Positions 39,316 to 48,782 of a stretch of DNA of 64,000 nt are shown here, one piece after another. The notes under the pieces are model-generated. The model did no database searches and was not told the DNA's origin. It was given only the letters and a program-made list of their open reading frames with translations. Within the stretch, counting starts at the first letter, position 1, and the number at the start of each line of letters is the position of its first letter. Where the stretch lies: NCBI GenBank assembly GCA_024280635.1, contig JAJRPS010000003.1, forward strand, positions 22,712 through 86,711, given 5' to 3'. The position numbers were made by a program, and so were the translations under genes. This DNA comes from Bacteroidota bacterium (lineage in GTDB: Bacteria; Bacteroidota; Bacteroidia; Flavobacteriales; Flavobacteriaceae).

Positions 39316-39822
39316 CTACCATTTTGCTAAAGATGCGTTAAAAATATCTTGGGTAATGCGTTCATAAATAAAATCAACTGCGGTGTCTTTTGTACCTCCT
39401 ATTAATTGTTGCGTTGCTGGATAATCATAATAAAAAGAAAACCTTTTTTCAAAATCATCTTCTTCTTTTGTTTGGTTATAAAAACGCACATTAATTGATA
39501 TGGTAAGTCTATTTTGTGCTGCTTTTTGATTAGCGGTAGCACTCATTGGCGCTATGATATAACTTACAATTTCACCTTCATAGGTCAAATCGGCATTGGC
39601 ATTACTGAGCTCTAAATTGGTTTGCCCTTGTATTAAATCTTGCAATGCTAATGTAAATGTTCTATCAATACCTGGTTCTACAATAGGCGCATTGTTACGA
39701 AAAAAATTAACTTGAAATGTTTTCGCACTTCCAACGTCACCACCTGTAAAAGAGTAAATACCACACCCTTGAAACACTAATAATGTAATGATAGATAACA
39801 CTGTAATTTTAATGAATTTCAT
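39316..39822 (-). CDS. lptE: LPS-assembly lipoprotein LptE family
   Basis: Outer-membrane lipoprotein of 168 residues that in the Lpt system plugs the LptD barrel and helps insert lipopolysaccharide. The lipoprotein signal ends in LLVFQGCGIYSFTGG, with the acylated cysteine near residue 20. The following text matches the LptE family of Bacteroidota: SAKTFQVNFFRNNAPIVEP, the GEIVSYIIAPMSA segment and RLTISINVRFYN. Sequence similarity to E. coli LptE is low; the call relies on family features I recognise in Bacteroidota. It lies 80 nt after the sigma-54 activator gene. Confidence 0.8.
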   Translation of the reverse strand: MKFIKITVLSIITLLVFQGCGIYSFTGGDVGSAKTFQVNFFRNNAPIVEPGIDRTFTLALQDLIQGQTNLELSNANADLTYEGEIVSYIIAPMSATANQKAAQNRLTISINVRFYNQTKEEDDFEKRFSFYYDYPATQQLIGGTKDTAVDFIYERITQDIFNASLAKW

Positions 39823-39902
39823 ATTTTAATTTTCGCATTTGAGAGGTTAAAAGTACTATTTTATCTCTAATGAGAATACTCTTTAACCTATTTTATGTTT
39901 TG

Positions 39903-41156
39903 TTATAAATCGTATTGTTTTATTTTTCGATATAAAGTACGTTCTGAAATACCCAATTCCTCAGCTGCTAATTTACGTTTTCCTTTGTTTTTTTCTAAGG
40001 ATTTTTTTATGAGTTCCAATTCTTTTTCATGAATAGATAAGGTTTCTTCTTCCGTAATATCTTCTATATAATCATAATTTTCCGTTACTTCAGGTGTCAC
40101 AGAAACTTCTTGCGGAATTTGTAATACTGCTGTTTCTTCTGTAGGTTTATCAGCTATCGTTTCTGGTTCGGGTTTGTAAATTTTTTGTATCAGCTCTTGA
40201 TTTTTTTGCTGCACTGCTTCTGAATTTCCATTACGCATCAACTCCATAGTCAATTTTTTTAAATCATTCAGGTCGGCTTTCATATCAAACAACACTTTGT
40301 ACAGTATTTCACGCTCGTTACTAAAATCACTATCCGATTTAGTATGCGAAATTACCGATGGTAAATTATTACCTATATTGGGTAAATATCCTTGTAAAAG
40401 TGCCGCATCAATGTTTCTGTTTTGCTCTAATACCGATATTTGCTCTGCAATATTTCGTAATTGACGAATGTTACCATTCCACCTATATTTTTGCAATAAT
40501 TGCACTGCACTTTCATCTAAACGGATGGTTGGCATTTTATATTTTAAAGCAAAATCCGAGGCGAATTTTCTAAATATTAAATGAATATCCTCTTTACGCT
40601 CACGTAAAGGTGGTAATAGTATTTCTACAGTACTTAAGCGGTAATATAAATCCTCTCTAAACTTGCCTTTTTTTATCGCCTCAAACATATTTACATTAGT
40701 AGCGGCTACAATACGTACATCTGTTTTTTGCACTTTAGACGACCCTACTTTTATAAACTCACCATTTTCAATAACCCTCAACAAACGTACTTGTGTTGTT
40801 AGTGGCAACTCACCTACTTCATCTAAAAAAATAGTCCCTCCATCAGCTACTTCAAAATAACCACTACGGGTTTGTGTTGCTCCTGTAAAAGCACCTTTTT
40901 CATGACCAAACAATTCACTATCAATAGTTCCTTCAGGTATGGCTCCGCAGTTTACTGCAATATACTTACCGTGTTTACGATGCGATAAGGAATGTATTAT
41001 TTTAGGTATACTTTCTTTACCAACACCGCTTTCTCCTACTACCAAAACGGTAATATCTGTTGGCGAAACGCGTATTGCTTTTTCTAATGCTCTATTTAAT
41101 TTAGCATCATTACCTATAATTCCGAAACGTTGCTTTACTGCTTGTACTGATTCCAT
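39903..41156 (-). CDS. Sigma-54 interacting transcriptional activator without sensory domain
   Basis: AAA+ enhancer-binding protein of 417 residues. The ATPase domain starts almost at the N-terminus: Walker A GESGVGKE (41-48), the sigma-54 contact loop GAFTGA (88-93), Walker B GGTIFLDEVGEL (about 106-117) and the R-finger region. A Fis-type helix-turn-helix closes the protein (KRKLAAEELGISERTLYRKI, about 392-411). Between them lies a Glu/Thr-rich linker of about 120 residues. No receiver, GAF or PAS domain is present. Targets are unknown. It is 37 nt after miaB. Confidence 0.9.
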   Translation of the reverse strand: MESVQAVKQRFGIIGNDAKLNRALEKAIRVSPTDITVLVVGESGVGKESIPKIIHSLSHRKHGKYIAVNCGAIPEGTIDSELFGHEKGAFTGATQTRSGYFEVADGGTIFLDEVGELPLTTQVRLLRVIENGEFIKVGSSKVQKTDVRIVAATNVNMFEAIKKGKFREDLYYRLSTVEILLPPLRERKEDIHLIFRKFASDFALKYKMPTIRLDESAVQLLQKYRWNGNIRQLRNIAEQISVLEQNRNIDAALLQGYLPNIGNNLPSVISHTKSDSDFSNEREILYKVLFDMKADLNDLKKLTMELMRNGNSEAVQQKNQELIQKIYKPEPETIADKPTEETAVLQIPQEVSVTPEVTENYDYIEDITEEETLSIHEKELELIKKSLEKNKGKRKLAAEELGISERTLYRKIKQYDL

Positions 41157-41193
41157 TTAATTGATAATTATTAATTGACAATTGTCAATTAAA

Positions 41194-42642
41194 TTAGTTA
41201 TTTTCACTATACCCAACTGCTACTCCTTTAAATGTTGCTGTGGTACAATCGTTAATTTTTACCATTACAAAATCGCCAATTTTATAATTTTCTTTAGGAA
41301 AAACGACCATGTTATTTTGACTGTTTCGTCCTGCCCATTCATCTTTTGATTTTTTAGAGGTACGTTCTATCAATACTTCCTCTGTTCTTCCCACATGTTT
41401 TTTCAATTGCTCATGTCCTACAGCACGTTGCAAGTCGATAATTTCTTGTAAACGACGTTTTTTTACATCCAAAGGCACATCGTCTTCCATTTTACGTCCT
41501 GCCATAGTACCGGGTCTTTCAGAATACGCAAACATAAACCCGTAGTCATATTTCACATATTTAATTAATGATAATGTATCTTGATGATCAGCTTCGGTTT
41601 CTGTTGGAAATCCTGCAATCATGTCTTGTGACAATGAGATATCTGGAATAATTTTATAGATATTATCAATCAACTCCATATACTCTTCACGGGTATGTTG
41701 ACGGTTCATTAATTTCAATATTCTGTTACTACCACTTTGCACTGGCAAGTGTAAATAATTACAAATATTTTGATGTTTTGCCATGGTTTCAATTACTTCT
41801 AAGTGCATATCATGCGGATTAGATGTAGAAAAACGAATACGCATTTTAGGAAATTTTATGGCTACCATATCCAACAACTGTGCAAAATCAACTGCGGTTG
41901 CTTTTTGTATTTCGGTAGCGTTTTTAAAGTCTTTTTTCAATCCGCCTCCATACCATAAATAACTATCTACATTTTGCCCCAATAAGGTTACTTCTTTATA
42001 TCCATTTTTAACCAAATTGGCTATTTCTTTTAAAATAGATTGTGGTTCTCTACTGCGCTCTCTTCCTCTCGTAAAAGGAACTACACAAAAAGTACACATG
42101 TTATCACATCCTCGGGTAATGGATACAAATGCTGTAACTCCGTTAGTATGCAAACGCACTGGGGTAATATCGGCATAGGTTTCCTCTTTGGATAAAATTA
42201 CATTTACAGCATCTCTACCTGCATCAATTTCTTCCAATAAATTAGGGAAATCTTTATAAGCATCTGGACCTACAACCAAGTCTACTATTTTTTCTTCTTC
42301 TAAAAATTTTTCTTTCAAACGTTCTGCCATACAACCCAAAACGCCAACTTTCATTTTAGGATTATGTTTACGTTTAACTGCTTGATATTGCTGTAAACGC
42401 TTGCGTACTGTTTGCTCTGCCTTATCTCTTATGGAACAGGTATTGACCAATACTAAATCTGCTTCCTCCATTTTTTGAGTGGTATTATACCCCTCTTTCG
42501 CTAAAATAGACGCTACTATTTCACTATCTGAAAAATTCATTTGGCAACCGTAACTTTCTATAAAAAGTTTACGGGTATTTTCTTTCTTATTAATAGTAAG
42601 CAATGCTTCTCCTTGCTTACCTTCGTCAATTATTTTCTCCAT
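41194..42642 (-). CDS. miaB: tRNA-2-methylthio-N6-dimethylallyladenosine synthase MiaB
   Basis: Radical-SAM methylthiotransferase adding the 2-methylthio group to i6A37 of tRNAs that read UNN codons. The N-terminal MTTase domain has [13 protein letters not shown] with its cluster cysteine, followed by [12 protein letters not shown] and GVLGCMAER. The radical-SAM motif is [27 protein letters not shown] domain ends the protein. I start at the ATG at 42642 (482 residues). The longer TTG start at 42672 falls within the promoter's -7 box. Confidence 0.95.
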   Translation of the reverse strand: MEKIIDEGKQGEALLTINKKENTRKLFIESYGCQMNFSDSEIVASILAKEGYNTTQKMEEADLVLVNTCSIRDKAEQTVRKRLQQYQAVKRKHNPKMKVGVLGCMAERLKEKFLEEEKIVDLVVGPDAYKDFPNLLEEIDAGRDAVNVILSKEETYADITPVRLHTNGVTAFVSITRGCDNMCTFCVVPFTRGRERSREPQSILKEIANLVKNGYKEVTLLGQNVDSYLWYGGGLKKDFKNATEIQKATAVDFAQLLDMVAIKFPKMRIRFSTSNPHDMHLEVIETMAKHQNICNYLHLPVQSGSNRILKLMNRQHTREEYMELIDNIYKIIPDISLSQDMIAGFPTETEADHQDTLSLIKYVKYDYGFMFAYSERPGTMAGRKMEDDVPLDVKKRRLQEIIDLQRAVGHEQLKKHVGRTEEVLIERTSKKSKDEWAGRNSQNNMVVFPKENYKIGDFVMVKINDCTTATFKGVAVGYSENN

Positions 42643-42669
42643 ATATATAATGTATGCATATTCAGTTGA

Positions 42670-42701
42670 CAAAGATAGTACTAAAAACAGTTTCTGACAA
42701 A
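42670..42701 (-). promoter_or_regulatory. miaB promoter
   Basis: On the minus strand TTTG (42698-42701) is followed after 20 nt by TATCTTTG (42670-42677), an exact match to the Bacteroidota -33/-7 consensus and spacing. The predicted transcript starts about 20-25 nt before the miaB ATG. Confidence 0.65.
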
Positions 42702-42771
42702 GTGGCAGACGTTTTTTAATGCTAATTTTACGTTAAGTTCATCTTTTTCATCGGATTTAAAAAAAATAATA

Positions 42772-42779
42772 TACTTTTG
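42772..42779 (+). promoter_or_regulatory. topA promoter -7 box
   Basis: TACTTTTG matches TAnnTTTG 21 nt before the topA ATG. No clear TTG is found at the -33 distance. The promoter is back to back with that of miaB. Confidence 0.45.
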
Positions 42780-42800
42780 CAAAATCTAAAACGAGGAGTA

Positions 42801-45326
42801 ATGGCAAAGAATTTAGTAATAGTAGAGTCCCCTGCAAAGGCGAAAACAATTGAAAAGTTTCTAGGAAAAGATTTTAAAGTGGAGTCCAGTTTTGGACACA
42901 TTGCCGATCTTCCTTCCAAAGAATTAGGGATAGATGTAGAGGGTGATTTTGACCCCAAATATGTTGTTTCTACCGATAAAAAAACAATTGTAAAAAAACT
43001 AAAAACACTAGCCAAAAAAGCCGACACTGTATGGTTAGCAAGTGATGAGGATCGAGAGGGTGAGGCTATTGCTTGGCATTTACAAGAAACTTTAAAGCTA
43101 GATAAAAATAAAACCAAACGTATTGTTTTTAACTCCATTACCAAAAATGCCGTTACCACAGCAATTGAAAATCCACGTGAAATAGATTATAATTTAGTAA
43201 ATGCACAACAAGCACGTAGAGTTTTAGACCGTATTGTTGGTTATGGCTTATCTCCTGTTTTATGGCGTAAAGTAAAAGCTGGATTATCTGCTGGTAGAGT
43301 ACAATCCGTTTCAGTACGTTTAATTGTAGAACGTGAACGCGCTATTGAAGCCTTTAACACCGAAGCAGCTTATAAAATTATTGCTGAGTTTACAACATCC
43401 GAAGGAAAAAAGTTTAAAGCTAAATTGCCAAAAGACTTTAAAACCAAAAAAGAAGCACAAGGTTTTTTAGATAAAAACAAAGGCGCCGATTTTAAAATAG
43501 CTAGCTTAACACAAAAACCCGCTAAAAAATCGCCCGCAGCACCGTTTACTACCTCTACACTACAACAAGAAGCTTCAAGAAAATTATATTTTTCAGTAAG
43601 CCGTACCATGCAAGTTGCACAACGCTTGTATGAACAAGGTTTGATTACTTATATGAGAACCGATAGCGTCAACCTATCTAAAGAAGCTCTGGGAGCTGCC
43701 GCTGCTGAAATAGAAGATTCTTTTGGAAAAAAATATATACAAACCCGTACTTTCGCCAATAAAAATAAAGGTGCTCAAGAAGCGCACGAGGCCATTAGAC
43801 CTACCGATATGAGTAAACGCTCTGTAAACGTAGAACATGATCAAGCACGCTTATATGAGTTAATTTGGAAACGAACATTAGCCTCACAAATGAGCGATGC
43901 GCAATTGGAACGTACCAACGTAAAAATTGAAGCCTCTACACACAATAAAGAGTTTACTGCAAACGGACAAATGATTAAATTTGACGGTTTTTTAAAAGTA
44001 TATTTAGAAGGTAACGATAACGAAGAGGAAGAGCAAGAAGGTATGCTACCTGTAATGAGAAAAGGCGACTTTGTAAACAACAATTACATTACCGCTACCG
44101 AACGTTTTAGCAGAGCACCTTATCGCTTTACCGAAGCTTCTTTAGTAAAACGGTTAGAAGAACTAGGTATTGGTCGTCCGTCAACTTACGCCCCTACCAT
44201 ATCTACTATTCAAAATAGAAAATACGTAGAAAAAGGACAAATTGAAGGCGTGGAACGCAAGTACAATCAGTTGGTTTTAGAAAAAGATACTATTAAAGAC
44301 ACTATTTTATCTGAAAAAGTAGGTGCTGATAAAGGCAAACTAATCCCTACAGATATTGGTATGATTGTAAACGACTTTTTAGTTGCCAATTTTGAAAACA
44401 TCTTAGATTACAACTTTACCGCTAACGTAGAAAAGCAATTTGACTTAATTGCTACAGGCGATAAAGACTGGAAAATGATGATGAAAGATTTCTACAAAGA
44501 ATTTCATCCTCGTGTTTTAGATGTTCAAGAAAATGCTGAACGCGGTAATGGAGAACGCATATTAGGCGTGCACCCAGAAACCGGACGTCAAGTAAGTGTT
44601 CGATTAGGTAGATTTGGAGCGATGGTGCAAGTTGGCACTGTTGATGATGAGGAAAAACCATTATTTGCTAGTTTAACTGCCGACCAAAGCTTAAGCACCA
44701 TTACTTTTGAAGAAGCAATGGATTTATTTAAACTCCCAAAAGATTTAGGAATTTATGAAAACGAAGCTGTAATTGTAAGTAACGGTCGTTTTGGTCCGTA
44801 TGTGAAATGGGGAGCCAAATACATTTCATTAGAAAAAGGAGAAAATGCAATGGATGTTGATTTAGACAGAGCCATTGTATTAATTGAAGCTAAAAAGAAA
44901 GCAGATGCTCCCATACATCATTATGAAGGCTTAGAAGTAACCAAAGGCGTTGGTCGTTTTGGTCCGTTTATTAAATGGAACGGCATGTTTATTAACGTCA
45001 ACAGAAAATATGATTACGACACACTTTCCGTTGCTGACATTGAAGAACTAATTGAAGCTAAAAAACAAAAAGAAATTGACAAGCTAATCGTTTCTTGGGA
45101 AGAAGAAGGTATTCGTATTGAAAAAGCGCGTTGGGGAAGACACAACATTATTAAAGGGAAACAAAAATTAGAATTAGCAAAAACCGTAGACCCTACAAAA
45201 ATTACTTTAGAAAAAGCAATCAAATTATTGGAAGAAGCGAAGCCAAAACGTAAAACTGCTAAGAAAAAAACCGCAACCAAAAAGAAGACCGTTGCTAAAA
45301 AGAAAACTACAACTAAGGAAAAATAA
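42801..45326 (+). CDS. topA: DNA topoisomerase I
   Basis: Type IA topoisomerase that relaxes negative supercoils by transient cleavage of one strand. Toprim domain: NLVIVESPAKAKTIEKFLG at the start and SDEDREGEAI (81-90). The catalytic tyrosine is Tyr284 in LITYMRTDS. The C-terminal part contains repeated topo-type segments (NGRFGPYVKWG, GRFGPFIKWNG) and ends in a lysine-rich tail with KKKT repeats. At 841 residues it is full length. The ATG at 42801 has a strong GAGGAG 3 nt upstream; a TTG at 42777 belongs to the promoter box. Confidence 0.97.
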   Translation: MAKNLVIVESPAKAKTIEKFLGKDFKVESSFGHIADLPSKELGIDVEGDFDPKYVVSTDKKTIVKKLKTLAKKADTVWLASDEDREGEAIAWHLQETLKLDKNKTKRIVFNSITKNAVTTAIENPREIDYNLVNAQQARRVLDRIVGYGLSPVLWRKVKAGLSAGRVQSVSVRLIVERERAIEAFNTEAAYKIIAEFTTSEGKKFKAKLPKDFKTKKEAQGFLDKNKGADFKIASLTQKPAKKSPAAPFTTSTLQQEASRKLYFSVSRTMQVAQRLYEQGLITYMRTDSVNLSKEALGAAAAEIEDSFGKKYIQTRTFANKNKGAQEAHEAIRPTDMSKRSVNVEHDQARLYELIWKRTLASQMSDAQLERTNVKIEASTHNKEFTANGQMIKFDGFLKVYLEGNDNEEEEQEGMLPVMRKGDFVNNNYITATERFSRAPYRFTEASLVKRLEELGIGRPSTYAPTISTIQNRKYVEKGQIEGVERKYNQLVLEKDTIKDTILSEKVGADKGKLIPTDIGMIVNDFLVANFENILDYNFTANVEKQFDLIATGDKDWKMMMKDFYKEFHPRVLDVQENAERGNGERILGVHPETGRQVSVRLGRFGAMVQVGTVDDEEKPLFASLTADQSLSTITFEEAMDLFKLPKDLGIYENEAVIVSNGRFGPYVKWGAKYISLEKGENAMDVDLDRAIVLIEAKKKADAPIHHYEGLEVTKGVGRFGPFIKWNGMFINVNRKYDYDTLSVADIEELIEAKKQKEIDKLIVSWEEEGIRIEKARWGRHNIIKGKQKLELAKTVDPTKITLEKAIKLLEEAKPKRKTAKKKTATKKKTVAKKKTTTKEK

Positions 45327-45331
45327 CAATC

Positions 45332-46480
45332 ATGATTGATTTTTTAACCCCCGTTTCTAAAGAAGTATTGGCACACGCCAAAATACAAGAAGAACAAGCG
45401 TTAGGGTTTCAAACACAGTTTCATACCGACAATGAATTTCCTGAAATTAAAAAAGGAGATTTAGTCATTGTTGGTGTTTTAGAAAATAGAAACGACATAC
45501 ATTATATAGGAGAAGTATTATCGTTCGCCGAAATTAGAAAATCCTTCTATGAACTTTTCCCTGGTAACTGGACACAAAACATTGTTGATATTGGTGACAT
45601 TAAACCAGGAGCAAGTGTTAATGACACCTATTTTGCAACCAAACAAGTAATTAGCAACCTTATTAAATTAGGAGCAACACCTATTATTTTAGGCGGCAGC
45701 AATGATATCACATACGCACAATATAGAGCGTATGACAACTTAGACCAAATGGTAAATTTAGTTAGTATTGATGCTAAATTTGATTTAAAAGACCCATCTG
45801 AAGGTATTAAAAATAACAACTATTTAAATGATATTATTACTGAAGAACCTACAAACCTAAGTAACTTTACTAATATAGGATTTCAAACCTATTACAACTC
45901 GCAAGAAGAAATTGACTTAATGGAGCGCCTGTATTTTGAAGCGTATCGATTGGGAGAAATCACAAATAATTTAAGCATTATAGAGCCTATTACCCGTAAT
46001 GCTGACTGTATTAGTCTTGACATTACCGCCATACAAGCATCTGCATTATCTAACGGAAAAGGATACCGATCACCAAACGGTTTTGAAGGAAGAGAAGCAT
46101 GTACTATTGCACGCTATGCAGGGATAAGCAACCAAATATCTAGCTTTAGTATTTTAGAACTCCATAATTATCTATCAGACGCTGGAACAATGCTAATTGC
46201 GCAAATAATATGGTACTTTATGGAAGGGTCACATTGCAAAATCATAGAACCTCCTTTTGCAAATCAAAGTAATTTTACAAAATACAATGTAATGATCCCC
46301 GATTTCAACTTAGTATTTTATAAAAGTCTAAAAAGTAAGCGATGGTGGGTAGAAGTACCTGAAAACAATATGTCACAAAAAAATGCGTTATTACCTTGTT
46401 CAGAACAAGATTATAAAGCAGCTTGTAATCAACAAATACCTGAACGTATTTTTAAAGCTTTTAGGAAAAACTTAATTTAA
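45332..46480 (+). CDS. Arginase/formimidoylglutamase-fold protein with incomplete metal site
   Basis: A 382-residue ureohydrolase-fold protein. The three metal motifs of the family are altered. GGDHS reads GGSND (121-125, His replaced by Asn124). DAHxD reads D147-A-K149-F-D151 (His replaced by Lys). DxD reads D230-I-T232. So only three of six usual Mn ligands remain, and normal hydrolase activity is doubtful. The gene is 5 nt after topA and 166 nt before gldK. This degenerate form next to gldK is, from memory, common in Flavobacteriaceae. Annotation as formimidoylglutamase should be treated with caution. Confidence 0.75.
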   Translation: MIDFLTPVSKEVLAHAKIQEEQALGFQTQFHTDNEFPEIKKGDLVIVGVLENRNDIHYIGEVLSFAEIRKSFYELFPGNWTQNIVDIGDIKPGASVNDTYFATKQVISNLIKLGATPIILGGSNDITYAQYRAYDNLDQMVNLVSIDAKFDLKDPSEGIKNNNYLNDIITEEPTNLSNFTNIGFQTYYNSQEEIDLMERLYFEAYRLGEITNNLSIIEPITRNADCISLDITAIQASALSNGKGYRSPNGFEGREACTIARYAGISNQISSFSILELHNYLSDAGTMLIAQIIWYFMEGSHCKIIEPPFANQSNFTKYNVMIPDFNLVFYKSLKSKRWWVEVPENNMSQKNALLPCSEQDYKAACNQQIPERIFKAFRKNLI

Positions 46481-46573
46481 CACTATTTTAGAGGTTTCAT
46501 CGATAAAACGCACTGTTTTTCGGTCAAAAGGATAGGGCTTCTTAAAAATATTACACATTTTTTAGCAAAAAAG

Positions 46574-46604
46574 TTGTTTTTTAGCAAATATATGGATATG
46601 TTTA
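46574..46604 (+). promoter_or_regulatory. Probable gldK operon promoter
   Basis: TTG (46574-46576), a 20-nt spacer and TATGTTTA (46597-46604), one mismatch from TAnnTTTG. It lies about 42 nt before the gldK ATG and would start the gldKLMN transcript. Confidence 0.45.
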
Positions 46605-46646
46605 CGCCCTTGTAATAGATAACACACAATATTAATAAAACATTAT

Positions 46647-48029
46647 ATGAAGAAGTTAGTAGCATTCGTAATGATTTTTACAGCATTCGTAAGTTGTAAC
46701 AAAAGTTCAAACGGACAACTTGTTGGAGTTAAAGGTAAAAAATGGCACCCTGAACAACCTTACGGAACAACTTTAGTTCCTGGAGGATCATTTATTATGG
46801 GTAAATCTGACGAAGATAGACCTGCCGTTCAAGATGCGCCAACCAAAACCGTTACTGTTCGTTCTTTTTATATGGATGAAACAGAAATTACAAACAGTGA
46901 GTATCGTCAATTTGTGGAATGGGTACGTGATTCAATTGTACGTACAAAATTAGCTATTTTAGCTGATGAAACGGGTGAAGATGATAGCGCCAGTGATAAA
47001 AAAGTAACAGGTATTGCTGCATATGCTTTTAAAGATGCTGATACAGCAAACTTAAGCGTATATGATAAATACATGCTAGACAACTATTACAGCATGATGG
47101 ACAACTATGAAGGTAGAAAATTAAATCATGATGTGGATTTGATTTTAGATAAAGACGAATATCCAGATGAGTACTACACAGAGGTAATGGATTCTATGTA
47201 TTTACCTCTTGAAGAAGCTTTTAATGGTAACCGCCCTTGGGATGTAAAGAAATTTGTATACCGTTACAAGTGGCTAGACATTGAAGAAGCTGCTAAAGCA
47301 CACAACAAAGGAAAAAGAAGAAAAGATTTCATTAAGACAGATACAATTGAGGTATACCCAGACACCACAGCGTGGATTAGAGATTTTGCATACTCTTATA
47401 ATGAACCAATGCACAATGATTACTTTTGGCATGATGCTTATGGTGATTATCCTGTAGTTGGAGTTTCTTGGGGTCAAGCAAAAGCATTTTGTGATTGGAG
47501 AACATTATACCGTAATTCCTTCATTAAAAAAGGACAGTCACATGTTAACAGTTTCAGACTACCATCAGAAGCAGAGTGGGAATATGCTGCTCGTGGAGGC
47601 TTATCTGGAGCGTCTTACCCATGGGGTGGACCATACACCAAAAACGACAGAGGTTGTTTTTTAGCTAACTTTAAACCATTGAGAGGTGATTACGCTGCCG
47701 ATCAAGCATTATATACTGTTGAAGCTGATGCATATCAACCAAACGATTACAACCTATATAATATGGCAGGAAACGTATCAGAGTGGACAGCATCATCTTA
47801 TGATGCCAATGCTTATGAATACATGTCAACAATTAACCCAAGTGTAAACCAAAAGGCAAACATGCGTAAAGTAATACGTGGTGGGTCTTGGAAAGATGTA
47901 GCTTATTTTTTACAAGTAAGTACACGTGATTATGAATATGCCGATTCATCAAGAAGTTTTGTAGGTTTCAGAACCGTACAAGATTATATGGGAACGGATG
48001 TTACATCATCAAAAAATACAGCGAGATAA
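46647..48029 (+). CDS. gldK: Gliding motility lipoprotein GldK (T9SS ring component)
   Basis: Outer-membrane lipoprotein that with GldN forms the periplasmic ring of the type IX secretion system. The lipoprotein signal ends in MIFTAFVSCNKSS, with the lipid-bearing cysteine at residue 17. The rest is a formylglycine-generating-enzyme-like (sulfatase-modifying) domain: GGSFIMGKSDEDRP, FYMDETEITNSEYRQFV, WEYAARGGLSG and the ending SFVGFRTVQD. A long insertion with many acidic residues (about 90-250) splits the domain, as is usual for GldK. Length is 460 residues. Confidence 0.95.
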   Translation: MKKLVAFVMIFTAFVSCNKSSNGQLVGVKGKKWHPEQPYGTTLVPGGSFIMGKSDEDRPAVQDAPTKTVTVRSFYMDETEITNSEYRQFVEWVRDSIVRTKLAILADETGEDDSASDKKVTGIAAYAFKDADTANLSVYDKYMLDNYYSMMDNYEGRKLNHDVDLILDKDEYPDEYYTEVMDSMYLPLEEAFNGNRPWDVKKFVYRYKWLDIEEAAKAHNKGKRRKDFIKTDTIEVYPDTTAWIRDFAYSYNEPMHNDYFWHDAYGDYPVVGVSWGQAKAFCDWRTLYRNSFIKKGQSHVNSFRLPSEAEWEYAARGGLSGASYPWGGPYTKNDRGCFLANFKPLRGDYAADQALYTVEADAYQPNDYNLYNMAGNVSEWTASSYDANAYEYMSTINPSVNQKANMRKVIRGGSWKDVAYFLQVSTRDYEYADSSRSFVGFRTVQDYMGTDVTSSKNTAR

Positions 48030-48095
48030 TTATTTACTAATTATATATTAACCAATTCAAAATTTATTATTTAACTTAACTAAAAACAATTTATT

Positions 48096-48734
48096 ATGGC
48101 ACAATCAAGAGGATATCAAAAATTTATGGCAATGGCTTACGGACTAGGTGGAGCAGTTGTAATTATCGGAGCATTATTCAAATTAATGCACTGGAAAGGT
48201 GGAGCACTCATGTTAATTATCGGTTTAGGAACAGAGGCAATAATTTTTGCATTATCTGCATTTGAACCTTTACATGAAGAGTTAGACTGGTCATTAGTGT
48301 ACCCTGAATTAGCAGGAGCTCAAACTTCAAACAAAAAAGGTAAAAAAGAAACTCCAGAGGATGCTCAGGGCTTATTATCTCAAAAATTAGACGCAATGTT
48401 AAAAGATGCAAAGTTAGATGCTAACTTAATGTCTTCTTTAAGTACGTCAATTGCAGGATTCAAAGGTGCTGCTGAATCAATTCAACCAGCTGTTGATTCT
48501 ATGGCTGCAACTAAAAAATACTCTGAACAAATGAGTTTAGCTGCAAGTCAAATGGAAGGATTAAACTCTTTATATAAAGTGCAAATGGAATCTGCTTCAC
48601 GTCAAGCTGAAGTAAACAAATCTGCTGCTGACTATGCTGAGCAATTACAGTCTCAAATGGCTTCATTAACATCTAACTTATCTTCTTTAAACGGAGTATA
48701 TGGTGGTATGTTATCAGCTATGACAAACAAATAA
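48096..48734 (+). CDS. gldL: Gliding motility protein GldL (T9SS motor stator)
   Basis: Inner-membrane protein of 212 residues that with GldM forms the proton-driven rotary motor of the T9SS. Two transmembrane helices lie near the N-terminus (about residues 13-31 and 36-56). The second holds Glu47 in GLGTEAIIFAL, matching the conserved membrane glutamate linked to proton flow. The cytoplasmic remainder is helical, rich in Ser, Gln and Ala. It lies 66 nt after gldK and 48 nt before gldM. Confidence 0.96.
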   Translation: MAQSRGYQKFMAMAYGLGGAVVIIGALFKLMHWKGGALMLIIGLGTEAIIFALSAFEPLHEELDWSLVYPELAGAQTSNKKGKKETPEDAQGLLSQKLDAMLKDAKLDANLMSSLSTSIAGFKGAAESIQPAVDSMAATKKYSEQMSLAASQMEGLNSLYKVQMESASRQAEVNKSAADYAEQLQSQMASLTSNLSSLNGVYGGMLSAMTNK

Positions 48735-48782
48735 TTAGTTTTTCAACTAACAATTAATATTAATTTAAAAAACTAATTAAAT

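Noticed and set aside
42728..43159. A 143-codon minus-strand frame covering the start of topA.
   Set aside because: It is antisense to the Toprim domain and crosses the topA promoter; no similarity to any protein family is evident.
45332..46480. Plain annotation as an active formimidoylglutamase of histidine breakdown.
   Set aside because: Half of the metal ligands are substituted and no hut genes are nearby, so the activity is not supported.
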